A stretch of 33,077 nt of DNA from Lachnospiraceae bacterium (GTDB lineage Bacteria > Bacillota > Clostridia > Lachnospirales > Lachnospiraceae): the NCBI GenBank assembly GCA_009780115.1, contig WRAQ01000036.1, positions 1 to 33,077 on the forward strand, read 5' to 3'. This document shows, in pieces, positions 1-7,037 of the stretch. Made by a program: the position numbers and the translations under genes. Position 1 is the stretch's first letter. Each line of letters opens with the position of its first letter. Below the pieces are notes generated by a model, which worked only from the letters and a program-made list of their open reading frames with translations, ran no database searches and was not told the origin of the DNA.

Positions 1-110
1 TGAAGGACGTCGAAGAAGCCCAGCAGAAGATTGTCAATATCATCAGAAAACTCGAAGATTCTGCCGAAATTGTTATCTCCAGGGGTGGAGGTGATGAAAT
101 CATTGTTTAA
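1..110 (+). CDS. fliG: FliG C-terminus (partial, flagellar motor switch)
   Basis: The window opens inside a gene whose last 35 codons read to a TAA at 108-110. The peptide contains the pattern Q-x-I-V-N-I-I-R-x-L-E-x-S and ends in S-R-G-G-G-D-E-I-I-V, which is the usual end of FliG, the rotor protein of the C-ring that touches the stator. Its place directly before fliH agrees with the standard fla/che order. Only the extreme C-terminus is visible, so the catalytic-like torque helix cannot be assessed. It overlaps the chosen fliH start by 17 nt, implying translational coupling. Confidence 0.9.
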   Translation, partial: KDVEEAQQKIVNIIRKLEDSAEIVISRGGGDEIIV

Positions 111-1008
111 TAAAAAGAGCGCCTTGTTTCGTGCCGGTTCAGTTATTGTTAACCAGGAAGATGTCCGGGTTATTAACTCCGACGAGCGCCTTAATGAAAA
201 AATGGAAGTTTGGGGCCAGCCCAATCGTGACCTTGACGGTTATGATGCCGGTGATGAAAATGATGAAATGTCATTTACCGGCCTGAACCCCGAACAAGTT
301 GAAGGGCTTTTTGGCGAAGGTGATACCGTTATTAAAGCCGGAACGGCTGATAATGGTGAGGTAGCGGACGAGGTTTTTGCTGATGACGGAAATATGGAAG
401 ATTTATCCCATGAGTTGCTAAGCCAAGCTGAAGAAAGATTGTCGGCCGCCCGGATGGAAGCAGAAAATATTCTTGTTTCAGCTCAAGCCGAAGCTGACTT
501 TGCCAAACGGATGGCCGCCGAAGCAGGTCATGAGGAAGGTTATCTTGAAGGAATTGCCAAAGCAATGGATGAAATCACAACTATAAAAGCAGAGGTTCAT
601 GAAGAAAGAATCAGGCTTCATCAGGAATACGAACATTTGGTAAATGAACTGGAACCCCGCTTTATTGAGATGATAACCGATATTTATGAGCAGGTATTCA
701 AAGCCGAACTAAAAGATTTATCTCGGATAGTAATCCACCTTGCCGCCAATGCAATGCGCGAAAGCGGCGAAAATAAAAACTTTATTATTCGCGTTTCACC
801 GGAAGATTATCCCTATCTTGACCAAAACCGTGACAAATTGAGAAGCGAAGCCGCTGTTGGCCAAGCTCATATCGAAATCATCAAAGATCGGACACTGGCA
901 GCAGGGGACTGTCTGATTGAAACCGGCGGCGGCGTTTTTGATGCCGGTTTTGATACCCAGTTAGCCGGCCTGAACGAAAAAATACGCCTGCTATCATATG
1001 AGAGGTAA
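94..1008 (+). CDS. fliH: FliH, flagellar export apparatus stator/ATPase regulator
   Basis: FliH binds and regulates the export ATPase FliI and links it to the C-ring. The 304-aa product has an acidic, variable N-terminal half, a long Ala/Glu-rich coiled coil (roughly residues 105-190) and a C-terminal globular part containing G-G-G-V-F-D-A-G-F-D-T-Q-L, matching the FliH/V-ATPase subunit E-like fold. An ATG at 31 is in frame, but it lies deep inside fliG and has no ribosome site. I chose ATG 94 because it is preceded by GGAGG (87-91) and AGGGG (81-85) and because M-K-S-L-F-N-K is a normal clostridial FliH start. It is followed by a family B element and then fliI. Confidence 0.9.
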   Translation: MKSLFNKKSALFRAGSVIVNQEDVRVINSDERLNEKMEVWGQPNRDLDGYDAGDENDEMSFTGLNPEQVEGLFGEGDTVIKAGTADNGEVADEVFADDGNMEDLSHELLSQAEERLSAARMEAENILVSAQAEADFAKRMAAEAGHEEGYLEGIAKAMDEITTIKAEVHEERIRLHQEYEHLVNELEPRFIEMITDIYEQVFKAELKDLSRIVIHLAANAMRESGENKNFIIRVSPEDYPYLDQNRDKLRSEAAVGQAHIEIIKDRTLAAGDCLIETGGGVFDAGFDTQLAGLNEKIRLLSYER

Positions 1009-1010
1009 AC

Positions 1011-1170
1011 CATGAGTGACATTTTGACTTCGCAAACAGACCCTTGAAAAACGTCGTTACTTAGACGATTTATTTTATCGGCTTATGTAACGTAACGTTT
1101 TTCTCGGAGCGGAGCGCGATAAAACGAGCGCGGCGTGTCTGTGGCCGAAGTACAGAAAGGTCACACGCGG
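1011..1170 (+). ncRNA. Family B structured element, copy B1 (fliH-fliI gap)
   Basis: A long irregular hairpin fills the fliH-fliI gap. Outer arm GTGAC (1016-1020) pairs with GTCAC (1160-1164). ACTTCG (1027-1032) pairs with CGAAGT (1146-1151), and ACAGAC (1036-1041) pairs with GTCTGT (1137-1142). An inner GAAAAACGT pairs with ACGTTTTTC, then GTTAC with GTAAC. A side hairpin is possible around the GCGC repeats at 1113-1132. It ends in CACGCGG, 14 nt before the fliI start. Related copies lie at 17446-17586 and 22354-22511, with reversed copies at 9254-9394 and 17276-17416. Pair changes between copies keep pairing (ACAGAC/GTCTGT here, GCAGAC/GTCTGC in B2), which favours a selected structure. A cis-regulatory role is inference. 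Confidence 0.65.
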
Positions 1171-1184
1171 AATAGGATTTATAA

Positions 1185-2501
1185 ATGCTGCGAGAAACCA
1201 TCAATTTCACCAAATACCAAACCGTAGTCGACCAATACTACCACCGCTTAAAAGGCCGCGTTGTCAACATCGTCGGCCTTACAATTGAATCCGCCGGGCC
1301 CGATGCAAAAATCGGCGATATATGTGAAATATTTCCGCAGATAGAAAATGCCGTCCCCGTCCTTGCCGAAGTCGTCGGCTTCCGTGAAGGAAAAAACATC
1401 CTGATGCCTTATGAAAATATGGAAGGTGTCGGTGAGGGAAGTATTGTTGAAAATACTGGAAAAGCATTGACCATAGTGGTCAATGACGACCTGCTTGGCA
1501 AAACTCTTGACGGGCTTGGCCGCCCGATTGACGGAAGTTCATTAGCGGGCGAAAGATATTCTGTTGAAGCCACACCACCCGACCCGATGAGCCGGGAAAT
1601 CATCTCCGATGTCCTGACCCTTGGCGTCAAAGCAGTTGATGGGCTTTTAACCGTTGGCAAAGGCCAGCGGATTGGTATTTTTGCCGGTTCCGGGGTAGGA
1701 AAATCAACCCTGATGGGCATGTTTGCCCGCAATACCAAAGCTGACATCAATGTCCTTGCCCTTATTGGCGAGCGCGGCCGTGAAGTCCGGGAATTTATCG
1801 AGCGTGACTTGGGCCCGGAAGGTATGGCCCGCTCGGTTGTTATCGTTGCAACAAGCGACAAACCGGCCCTTGAACGAAATAAAGCCGCAAAAACCGCGAC
1901 CGCAATTGCTGAATATTTCCGTGACCAAGGTAAAGACGTCCTTTTTATGATGGACAATCTGACCCGTTTTTCGATGGCGCAGCGTGAAATCGGCCTTGCC
2001 GGTGGTGAACCGCCGGTATCCCGCGGTTATCCGCCCAGCGTTTATGCCGAAATGCCCAAACTTCTTGAACGGGCCGGCTGTGCGGAAAAAGGTTCGATTA
2101 CCGGGCTTTATGCTGTTTTGGTTGATGCTGACGATTTTAATGAACCGATTACCGATACCGCCCGCAGCATTTTGGACGGCCATATTATGCTAAGCCGCCG
2201 CCTTGCGCATCGTAACCATTACCCTGCCGTTGATGTTTTACAAAGTATTTCCCGTTGTATGGCACAGATTACCGACCGTGAACACAAAAAATTAGCCGGA
2301 AAATTGAAAAATGTCCTTGCCACTTACGGTGAATCCGAAGACCTGATTAATATCGGTGCCTACCGTCCCGGCAGCAACAAAAACATTGATTATGCGATTG
2401 AAAAAATTGATGCGGTTAACGAATTTCTAATGCAGGAAGTTGATACTAAATATACCTTTGAAGAAACCCTTGAAATGATGACGGCTTTATTCGCGGAATA
2501 A
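1185..2501 (+). CDS. fliI: FliI, flagellum-specific export ATPase
   Basis: FliI is the hexameric cytoplasmic ATPase that, with FliH and FliJ, energises loading of substrates into the flagellar type III export gate. The 438-aa product is full length for the family. Walker A is G-S-G-V-G-K-S-T at residues 168-175. Walker B lies in V-L-F-M-M-D-N-L-T-R, followed by the FliI/F1-beta signature G-G-E-P-P-V-S-R-G-Y-P-P-S-V. The N-terminal beta-barrel (about 1-90) and the C-terminal helical domain are intact. The start at 1185 has AGGA about 8 nt upstream, just beyond the end of element B1. Confidence 0.97.
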   Translation: MLRETINFTKYQTVVDQYYHRLKGRVVNIVGLTIESAGPDAKIGDICEIFPQIENAVPVLAEVVGFREGKNILMPYENMEGVGEGSIVENTGKALTIVVNDDLLGKTLDGLGRPIDGSSLAGERYSVEATPPDPMSREIISDVLTLGVKAVDGLLTVGKGQRIGIFAGSGVGKSTLMGMFARNTKADINVLALIGERGREVREFIERDLGPEGMARSVVIVATSDKPALERNKAAKTATAIAEYFRDQGKDVLFMMDNLTRFSMAQREIGLAGGEPPVSRGYPPSVYAEMPKLLERAGCAEKGSITGLYAVLVDADDFNEPITDTARSILDGHIMLSRRLAHRNHYPAVDVLQSISRCMAQITDREHKKLAGKLKNVLATYGESEDLINIGAYRPGSNKNIDYAIEKIDAVNEFLMQEVDTKYTFEETLEMMTALFAE

Positions 2502-2516
2502 TTAAGGTTGATATGA

Positions 2517-2630
2517 GTAAGGAAGATAAAAACATCTCGAAGTTGCCTTAGACCGCCTTCTTTCAGAGATAAAATGTATAGGGATAAGAATTAGGTCGTA
2601 GCAACGGAGAGAGTTTATTATCTTCCTTAC
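2517..2630 (+). ncRNA. Family A structured RNA element, copy A1 (fliI-fliJ gap)
   Basis: The copy is closed by a perfect 13-bp stem, GTAAGGAAGATAA (2517-2529) with TTATCTTCCTTAC (2618-2630), extended by AAAC with GTTT. Inside are ATCTC (2534-2538) with GAGAT (2566-2570), the conserved core CCTTAG-CCGCCTTCTT, and a small hairpin TCGT-AGCA-ACGG (2596-2607). Four relatives (9402, 16061, 20907, 31417) keep the core but carry different closing-stem sequences that still pair. It lies 24 nt before fliJ. It may correspond to the Termite-flg candidate RNA (recollection, unverified). A 5'-UTR regulatory or processing role is inferred. Confidence 0.7.
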
Positions 2631-2654
2631 GGAGTACGGAGTAAATCCTTAAAT

Positions 2655-3104
2655 ATGGCGAAATTTATCTTTAGTTTGCAAAACATCTTAAATATTAAAG
2701 AAAAGCTCGAAGAGCAGGCAAAAATGGAATTTGCCCAGGCCAGAATTTTGCTGGACGAAGAGGAAGCCCGCTTAACAGCCCTTCTTGAGCGCAAAGCTGA
2801 TTATGAAGAAGAAGGCCGCCGCCTCCGTGATGCCAAATTGAACGTCCAGGATATCATTGATAACAAAACCGCCATCGTCACGATTGACGGTTATATCGAC
2901 CTCCAGAGACTGGAAGTAAAAAAAGCCGAAGCCAACCTTGAACTTGCCCGCCTTAAATTAAACGAGGCAATAAAAGAACGAAAAACTTACGAACGCCTTC
3001 GCGAAAAAGCCCATGAAGAGTTTATCAGGGAAGAGAATGCCCGCGAAGCCCGCGAAGTTGACGAACTTGTAAGTTATAAGCATACTGTTAAAAACAAGGA
3101 GTAG
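2655..3104 (+). CDS. fliJ: FliJ, export apparatus general chaperone/stalk
   Basis: FliJ is the coiled-coil stalk that sits in the FliI ring and couples it to FlhA. The 149-aa product is almost wholly helical and charged, as expected for FliJ (usual length about 145-150). It opens with F-x-F-S-L-Q-N-I-L-N-I-K-E, a typical FliJ start. The ribosome site is unusual: two GGAG motifs (2631-2634, 2638-2641) lie 13 or more nt from the ATG. Both sit immediately after the 3' arm of element A1, so access to them could depend on that structure (inference). Confidence 0.88.
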   Translation: MAKFIFSLQNILNIKEKLEEQAKMEFAQARILLDEEEARLTALLERKADYEEEGRRLRDAKLNVQDIIDNKTAIVTIDGYIDLQRLEVKKAEANLELARLKLNEAIKERKTYERLREKAHEEFIREENAREAREVDELVSYKHTVKNKE

Positions 3105-3108
3105 AACC

Positions 3109-3984
3109 ATGCCCGAAGGCCTCCCCCCCGGAATAGATGAAGCTGCCGAGAAAAGCCGCCTCGCTGAGGAAAAAAAGCAACTAAAAAAAGAGCGCAAGGC
3201 CCAAAAGAAAGAAGTCAAATCCCGCGCAAAAGACCTTGTACGCCAAGAAAGACAACTTGAAAGCGAAAATGACCCGAAAGGCGCTTCCGTATTTGTCGTT
3301 ACCCTCGTTATTGTTTTGATTTGGCTTGCAATTCTTGCCTTATTAGTCAAATTGGACGTCGGCGGTTTTGGTTCTGGCATCCTTCAGCCGATTTTGAAAG
3401 ATATCCCCGTTATTAACAGAATATTACCGACCGGCACAATGCAGCCGTTTAACCCTAATGAACCCGAAGCTTATCAAGGGTTTACCGATATCCGGGAAGC
3501 GGTGGAATATATCCGCCAATTGGAACATGACCTTGACCGCTCACTGGCTAATGTCACCAATTCCACCAATGAAATAGCTGAATTACGTGCCCAAGTCGAA
3601 CGCCTTAAATCATTTGAAGACCGTCAAGTCGAATTTCAACGAATCCTTGATGAGTTTTATGACGAAGTAATTTATAGCGATAAAGGCCCCGGGCCGGAAG
3701 GGTACCGGAAATTTTTTGAATCGATTGACCCGTCAGCCGCCGAGCGTTTGTACAAACAGGTGGTCGTTGAACTTGAAGAAAGTGGTGAAATAAGAGATTT
3801 TGCCCGTGCGTATTCGGAAATGAGGCCGCGGGATGCCGCCGCAATTTTTGAAGCGATGACCGACAACCTTGATCTTGCCGCGCGGATATTAAATGCGATG
3901 AATGCCGCAAACCGCGGCGCTATTCTCGGACAAATGGATGCCGATGTTGCCGCGCAGCTTACCAAAATAATGGAACCGCGTTAA
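3109..3984 (+). CDS. MotE/YlxF-like membrane protein with MgtE N-like domain
   Basis: The 291-aa product occupies the position of B. subtilis ylxF, between fliJ and fliK. Visible order: a very basic Lys/Arg/Glu-rich cytoplasmic helix (about 10-55), one transmembrane segment (about 62-86, V-F-V-V-T-L-V-I-V-L), a coiled coil (about 130-170), and a C-terminal helical repeat domain resembling the MgtE/FliG-N superfamily (A-R-A-Y-S-E-M-R-P-R-D-A-A-A-I-F-E-A-M). Homologues called MotE are implicated in stator or motor function in some bacteria. The exact role here is inferred from family and position. AAGGAG (3096-3101) overlaps the end of fliJ. Confidence 0.8.
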   Translation: MPEGLPPGIDEAAEKSRLAEEKKQLKKERKAQKKEVKSRAKDLVRQERQLESENDPKGASVFVVTLVIVLIWLAILALLVKLDVGGFGSGILQPILKDIPVINRILPTGTMQPFNPNEPEAYQGFTDIREAVEYIRQLEHDLDRSLANVTNSTNEIAELRAQVERLKSFEDRQVEFQRILDEFYDEVIYSDKGPGPEGYRKFFESIDPSAAERLYKQVVVELEESGEIRDFARAYSEMRPRDAAAIFEAMTDNLDLAARILNAMNAANRGAILGQMDADVAAQLTKIMEPR

Positions 3985-4001
3985 CGGCCGAAGTACAGAG
4001 A
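3985..4001 (+). repeat. Remnant of family B 3' arm
   Basis: Seventeen nucleotides, CGGCCGAAGTACAGAGA, directly after the stop of the MotE-like gene match the 3' arm of family B elements (17558-17574). The partner 5' arm is absent, so this looks like a decayed copy. Confidence 0.45.
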
Positions 4002-4026
4002 ATCCAAATATAAGTATTTTACCCCC

Positions 4027-4054
4027 TAATGTATTCCCACATTTAAGCCGATAT
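4027..4054 (+). promoter_or_regulatory. Possible sigma-28 promoter before fliK
   Basis: TAAT (4027-4030), a 16-nt spacer and GCCGATAT (4047-4054) resemble the sigma-28 consensus TAAA-N15-GCCGATAA. It lies about 150 nt upstream of fliK in a gap with several stem-loops. One mismatch in each box and a one-base-long spacer make this tentative. Confidence 0.3.
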
Positions 4055-4056
4055 AA

Positions 4057-4169
4057 AGTCATAGGTAAAAACCTATGGCTTCTTGTTTGTAAAAAAGAAG
4101 CAATAGAGTATACCATTTCAAAAGAGAATTACATAATAATTCTCATAAGGTGCCGCTGCCGAGCGACAC
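4057..4169 (+). other. Cluster of stem-loops in fliK leader
   Basis: Four dyads lie between the MotE-like gene and fliK. AGTCATAGGT (4057-4066) pairs with ACCTATGGCT (4071-4080). GCTTCTT (4078-4084) pairs with AAGAAGC (4095-4101), overlapping the first so that both cannot form fully. GAGAATT (4124-4130) pairs with AATTCTC (4138-4144). GTG-C-CGCT (4150-4157) pairs with AGCG-A-CAC (4162-4169). None has a clean U-tract, so I do not call a terminator. Confidence 0.5.
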
Positions 4170-4206
4170 TGTTGAACCTTGAAAACTGAAGATAGGAGGG
4201 AAATCA

Positions 4207-5697
4207 ATGACAAGTATGCTTGTAAAAAGTGCAAACAAACCGCACTTAGACGTTAGTTCACTTGTGAACTACGTCGGACAGCAAGAAAAACCCACTGATT
4301 TTGGTGAGATTATGATAAGGGCCGCAAGCCGGACGAGTGAAAATCAGAAGATGCCTAACCGCGAAAATCTGAATAAAGCTTCAGCTTTTGTAACAAATCC
4401 TGCCCAGGCTGAAAGACCAAAAAATAATTTGACAAAATCAAGTGAAACCGAAGCTGAAAAAGCAGAAGCACCAAAAGAGCTGAAAGAATCTAATCAGACA
4501 AAGACAGAGAGTTTGCAAGAATCTAAACCGGTAAATGACCAAATCACTGAAAAGACCGAAGAAATGGCCGAAGCAACCAAAGCAGCCGATGAAATATTAA
4601 ACATCATCGCCGCCAAGTTTGACATCACGCCGGAAGAAGTAATTGAAGTCTTAGCAACCTTAGGTTTGATTCCGGAATCATTACTTGACCCGGCAATTCT
4701 AAGTGAGGCGGCCGTAGCCCTTGAGGGAACTGACTTACTGACCCTGATGACCGACGAAGTGCTTTACGAAAACTTCACCGGCTTAACGAGCGAAGTACAG
4801 CCCATCATCGATGAACTGCTGGAAACCACTGACCTGACCCCGGAAGAAATGAAATTGCTGATTAATAAACTGCAAACAATGGAAAAAGGCGAGGTTGCCC
4901 CGGACAAATTGACCGAATCAGTCAATCAAGTTAATGAATTAGCAGAGCAGCAACTAAATGAGCCGGAACAAAAAGTTACCATCGTAATTGAAAAAGACGG
5001 CGTTATCACCGAAGTGACTGCGAAGGCTGACGAAAACGGAAATCTTAAAGCAACAACAGATGTTGCCGAGATTAGTACCGAACCAATCGTGACCGTTGAG
5101 ACACAGGAGCAATCCGGGCAAAGCGGGAACCAAAATAGTGAGCGGAATACTGAAGGCCATGAAGCAATTCTTAACAACCTGCTCCAAAACCGGATTAATT
5201 CCGTCGAAGCAAAATTCGAACCAATCATCATGGAAACCCCGGACACCGGGCAAATCATGAATCAGATTCTGGATTACATGAAGGTTAAGCTGACACCGGA
5301 AATCAACAGCCTGGAAATGCAGTTGCACCCGGCAAGCCTCGGCACAGTCGGAGTAAAAATCACTTCAACCGCCGGAGTAATTACCGCCCAATTCACCGCT
5401 CAAAATGAAACCGTAAGAGCCGCAATTGAAAGCCAGATTGTTGAACTTAAAGAAAGCATGCGTTCACAAGGCATTAAAGTAGAAGCAATTGAAGTAAACA
5501 TTGAAAGCAAGGCCTTCGATTCAAAACTCTGGCAGGGTAAAGAAGAACATCAATCAGGAGAGCAAGGTGAACGAAAAAACCGCCGCCGCATCAATTTAGC
5601 CGGTCTTAACGAACTACCCGAAGATTTAGCCGGTGACGAAAAATTAGCCGCCGAAATGATGATTGAAAACGGTCAAACTGTAGATTTTTCAGCTTAA
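4207..5697 (+). CDS. fliK: FliK, hook-length control protein
   Basis: FliK is a secreted molecular ruler that switches export specificity at FlhB when the hook is complete. The 496-aa product has a long low-complexity Glu/Lys/Thr-rich N-terminal part (about 60-330). It is followed by the compact C-terminal Flg_hook domain (about 350-440) with L-E-M-Q-L-H-P-A-S-L-G-T-V-G-V-K-I, the family signature. A short basic tail follows. GGAGG sits 7 nt before the ATG. The ruler region is long and acidic, as in clostridial FliK proteins, and should be the fastest-evolving part. Confidence 0.92.
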   Translation: MTSMLVKSANKPHLDVSSLVNYVGQQEKPTDFGEIMIRAASRTSENQKMPNRENLNKASAFVTNPAQAERPKNNLTKSSETEAEKAEAPKELKESNQTKTESLQESKPVNDQITEKTEEMAEATKAADEILNIIAAKFDITPEEVIEVLATLGLIPESLLDPAILSEAAVALEGTDLLTLMTDEVLYENFTGLTSEVQPIIDELLETTDLTPEEMKLLINKLQTMEKGEVAPDKLTESVNQVNELAEQQLNEPEQKVTIVIEKDGVITEVTAKADENGNLKATTDVAEISTEPIVTVETQEQSGQSGNQNSERNTEGHEAILNNLLQNRINSVEAKFEPIIMETPDTGQIMNQILDYMKVKLTPEINSLEMQLHPASLGTVGVKITSTAGVITAQFTAQNETVRAAIESQIVELKESMRSQGIKVEAIEVNIESKAFDSKLWQGKEEHQSGEQGERKNRRRINLAGLNELPEDLAGDEKLAAEMMIENGQTVDFSA

Positions 5698-5736
5698 AAG
5701 TTTGCAGGAGATATCTTATTTAGAAAGGAGAAAAAG

Positions 5737-6429
5737 ATGTCAATAGGAGCACAAATTGTCGATGGAAAAATAGTTGAATCCGCCAGCGCCGTTTCGGTAA
5801 GCGGCAACAAAAATGCCACCGGCGGAAATACCATGGATAAGGATGCATTCCTTAAACTACTGGTAACACAGCTTAAATACCAAGACCCCTTAGAACCGCA
5901 AACCAATACCGAATTTGTCGCCCAATACGCGAACTTCTCGACCTTGGAGCAGATGCAAAACATGAGTAATACGATTGAAATGCAGCGCGCATCATCTTAT
6001 GTCGGCCAGTTCGTTACAGTCCGCACCAGGATGTCAAACGGTGAGTTCCGCGAGGTTGAAGGAAGAGTAGATTACGTTGTTTTCGAAAACAACAGAGCTT
6101 TACTTTCAATCGATGGCGCACTTTACAACGCCAACGATGTATATGCGGCAATTGACGGCAATTACAAAACCGCCTTCGATTTAGCCGCCGCCTTTGCCAA
6201 AGCACTTAGTGATTTACCAAGTGTTGACAATATCAGCTTAGGGGACGGCGAAATGATTGATAATTTAAAAGATGGCTTTAATGCGATGTCAGGTTATCAG
6301 CAAAGCTTCATCGCCAATGCCTTAATTGAAAAATTGCAGGAATACATCACCGCGATTGACAAACTAAGGGAAGCGGCAAAACCGCCGGAAACATCTAAAG
6401 AACCTGAAGAACCAGGAGAAGATGTATAA
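5737..6429 (+). CDS. flgD: FlgD, hook assembly cap/scaffold
   Basis: FlgD caps the growing hook and is needed for hook polymerisation. The 230-aa product carries the conserved N-terminal motif D-K-D-A-F-L-K-L-L-V-T-Q-L-K-Y-Q-D-P-L (about 34-52), followed by N-T-E-F-V-A-Q-Y-A-N-F-S-T-L-E-Q-M. The core is short. Instead of a full FlgD Tudor/Ig domain, the C-terminal half becomes helical and ends in a Pro/Glu-rich tail, a form seen in Firmicutes. AAAGGAG precedes the ATG. Confidence 0.9.
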   Translation: MSIGAQIVDGKIVESASAVSVSGNKNATGGNTMDKDAFLKLLVTQLKYQDPLEPQTNTEFVAQYANFSTLEQMQNMSNTIEMQRASSYVGQFVTVRTRMSNGEFREVEGRVDYVVFENNRALLSIDGALYNANDVYAAIDGNYKTAFDLAAAFAKALSDLPSVDNISLGDGEMIDNLKDGFNAMSGYQQSFIANALIEKLQEYITAIDKLREAAKPPETSKEPEEPGEDV

Positions 6430-6454
6430 TCATAATTTCAAGGAGGAAATGTGA

Positions 6455-6853
6455 ATGAACTTACAAAACAGCCAATTCCTGTCCGCCTTGCAAGTTCAAG
6501 ACCAACTTCAAAATCAAACGAAAAAACCTCTGCCGCTTAAACAAACCAATCCCGGCATTTCCTTTCAGGAAATCCTCGCCCGGCAAACCAAAAGCGCAGA
6601 CGAAGTAAAGTTTTCCAAACATGCGGTAAACCGCCTTAACGACCGGGGCATCAGCCTCTCGGAAAATCAAATTAACCGTTTGAATGAAGGCACAGTCAAA
6701 GCAAGTGCAAAAGGGATTAAAGAATCACTGGTAATTGTTGACCAAATGGCCTTTATCGTCAACATCCCGAACAATACAGTTGTAACTGCAATGAATCAAC
6801 GGGAAGCAAGTGAAAATGTATTTACCAATATTGACGGAGCCGTAATAATTTAG
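6455..6853 (+). CDS. Flagellar operon protein, TIGR02530 family
   Basis: The 132-aa product lies between flgD and flgE. Residues about 50-130 (F-S-K-H-A-V-N-R-L-N-D-R-G-I, then I-V-D-Q-M-A-F-I-V-N-I-P-N-N-T-V-V-T-A) match the conserved small protein of Firmicute flagellar operons recognised as TIGR02530. The molecular role is not established. The position suggests hook assembly. AAGGAGG (6440-6446) gives a strong ribosome site. An overlapping GTG at 6451 is out of frame. Confidence 0.85.
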   Translation: MNLQNSQFLSALQVQDQLQNQTKKPLPLKQTNPGISFQEILARQTKSADEVKFSKHAVNRLNDRGISLSENQINRLNEGTVKASAKGIKESLVIVDQMAFIVNIPNNTVVTAMNQREASENVFTNIDGAVII

Positions 6854-6878
6854 CCGGACCTTTTTAGGGGGCTAAGAA

Positions 6879-6945
6879 GTGCCTTGACTGATAGATAGGC
6901 ACAATGAGTTACCATTCAATGAAGAACGTGCCTTTTACGTTCTTC
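6879..6945 (+). other. Two hairpins in the flgE leader
   Basis: GTGCCT (6879-6884) pairs with AGGCAC (6897-6902). A perfect 9-bp hairpin, GAAGAACGT (6921-6929) with ACGTTCTTC (6937-6945), has a 7-nt loop. They lie just upstream of the longer dyad at 6948-7013 in the 184-nt gap before flgE. Confidence 0.55.
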
Positions 6946-6947
6946 CC

Positions 6948-7013
6948 GTGTGAAGTTTTAGATTTTATTTGGTGACGGGCCATTGTCCGGCACCTTAGAA
7001 AATCTCTTCACAC
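6948..7013 (+). other. Long interrupted stem in the flgE leader
   Basis: GTGTGAAG (6948-6955) pairs with CTTCACAC (7006-7013), and AGATTTT (6960-6966) pairs with AAAATCT (6999-7005). The stem is capped by GGTG-A-CGG (6971-6978) with CCG-G-CACC (6987-6994). A CCTTAG sequence occupies the 3' internal loop, as in the cores of family A elements. The stem ends 8 nt before the flgE Shine-Dalgarno (AAGGAGG, 7022-7028), so it may influence translation of the hook protein (inference). Confidence 0.55.
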
Positions 7014-7037
7014 TATACTCTAAGGAGGTTATTAATT

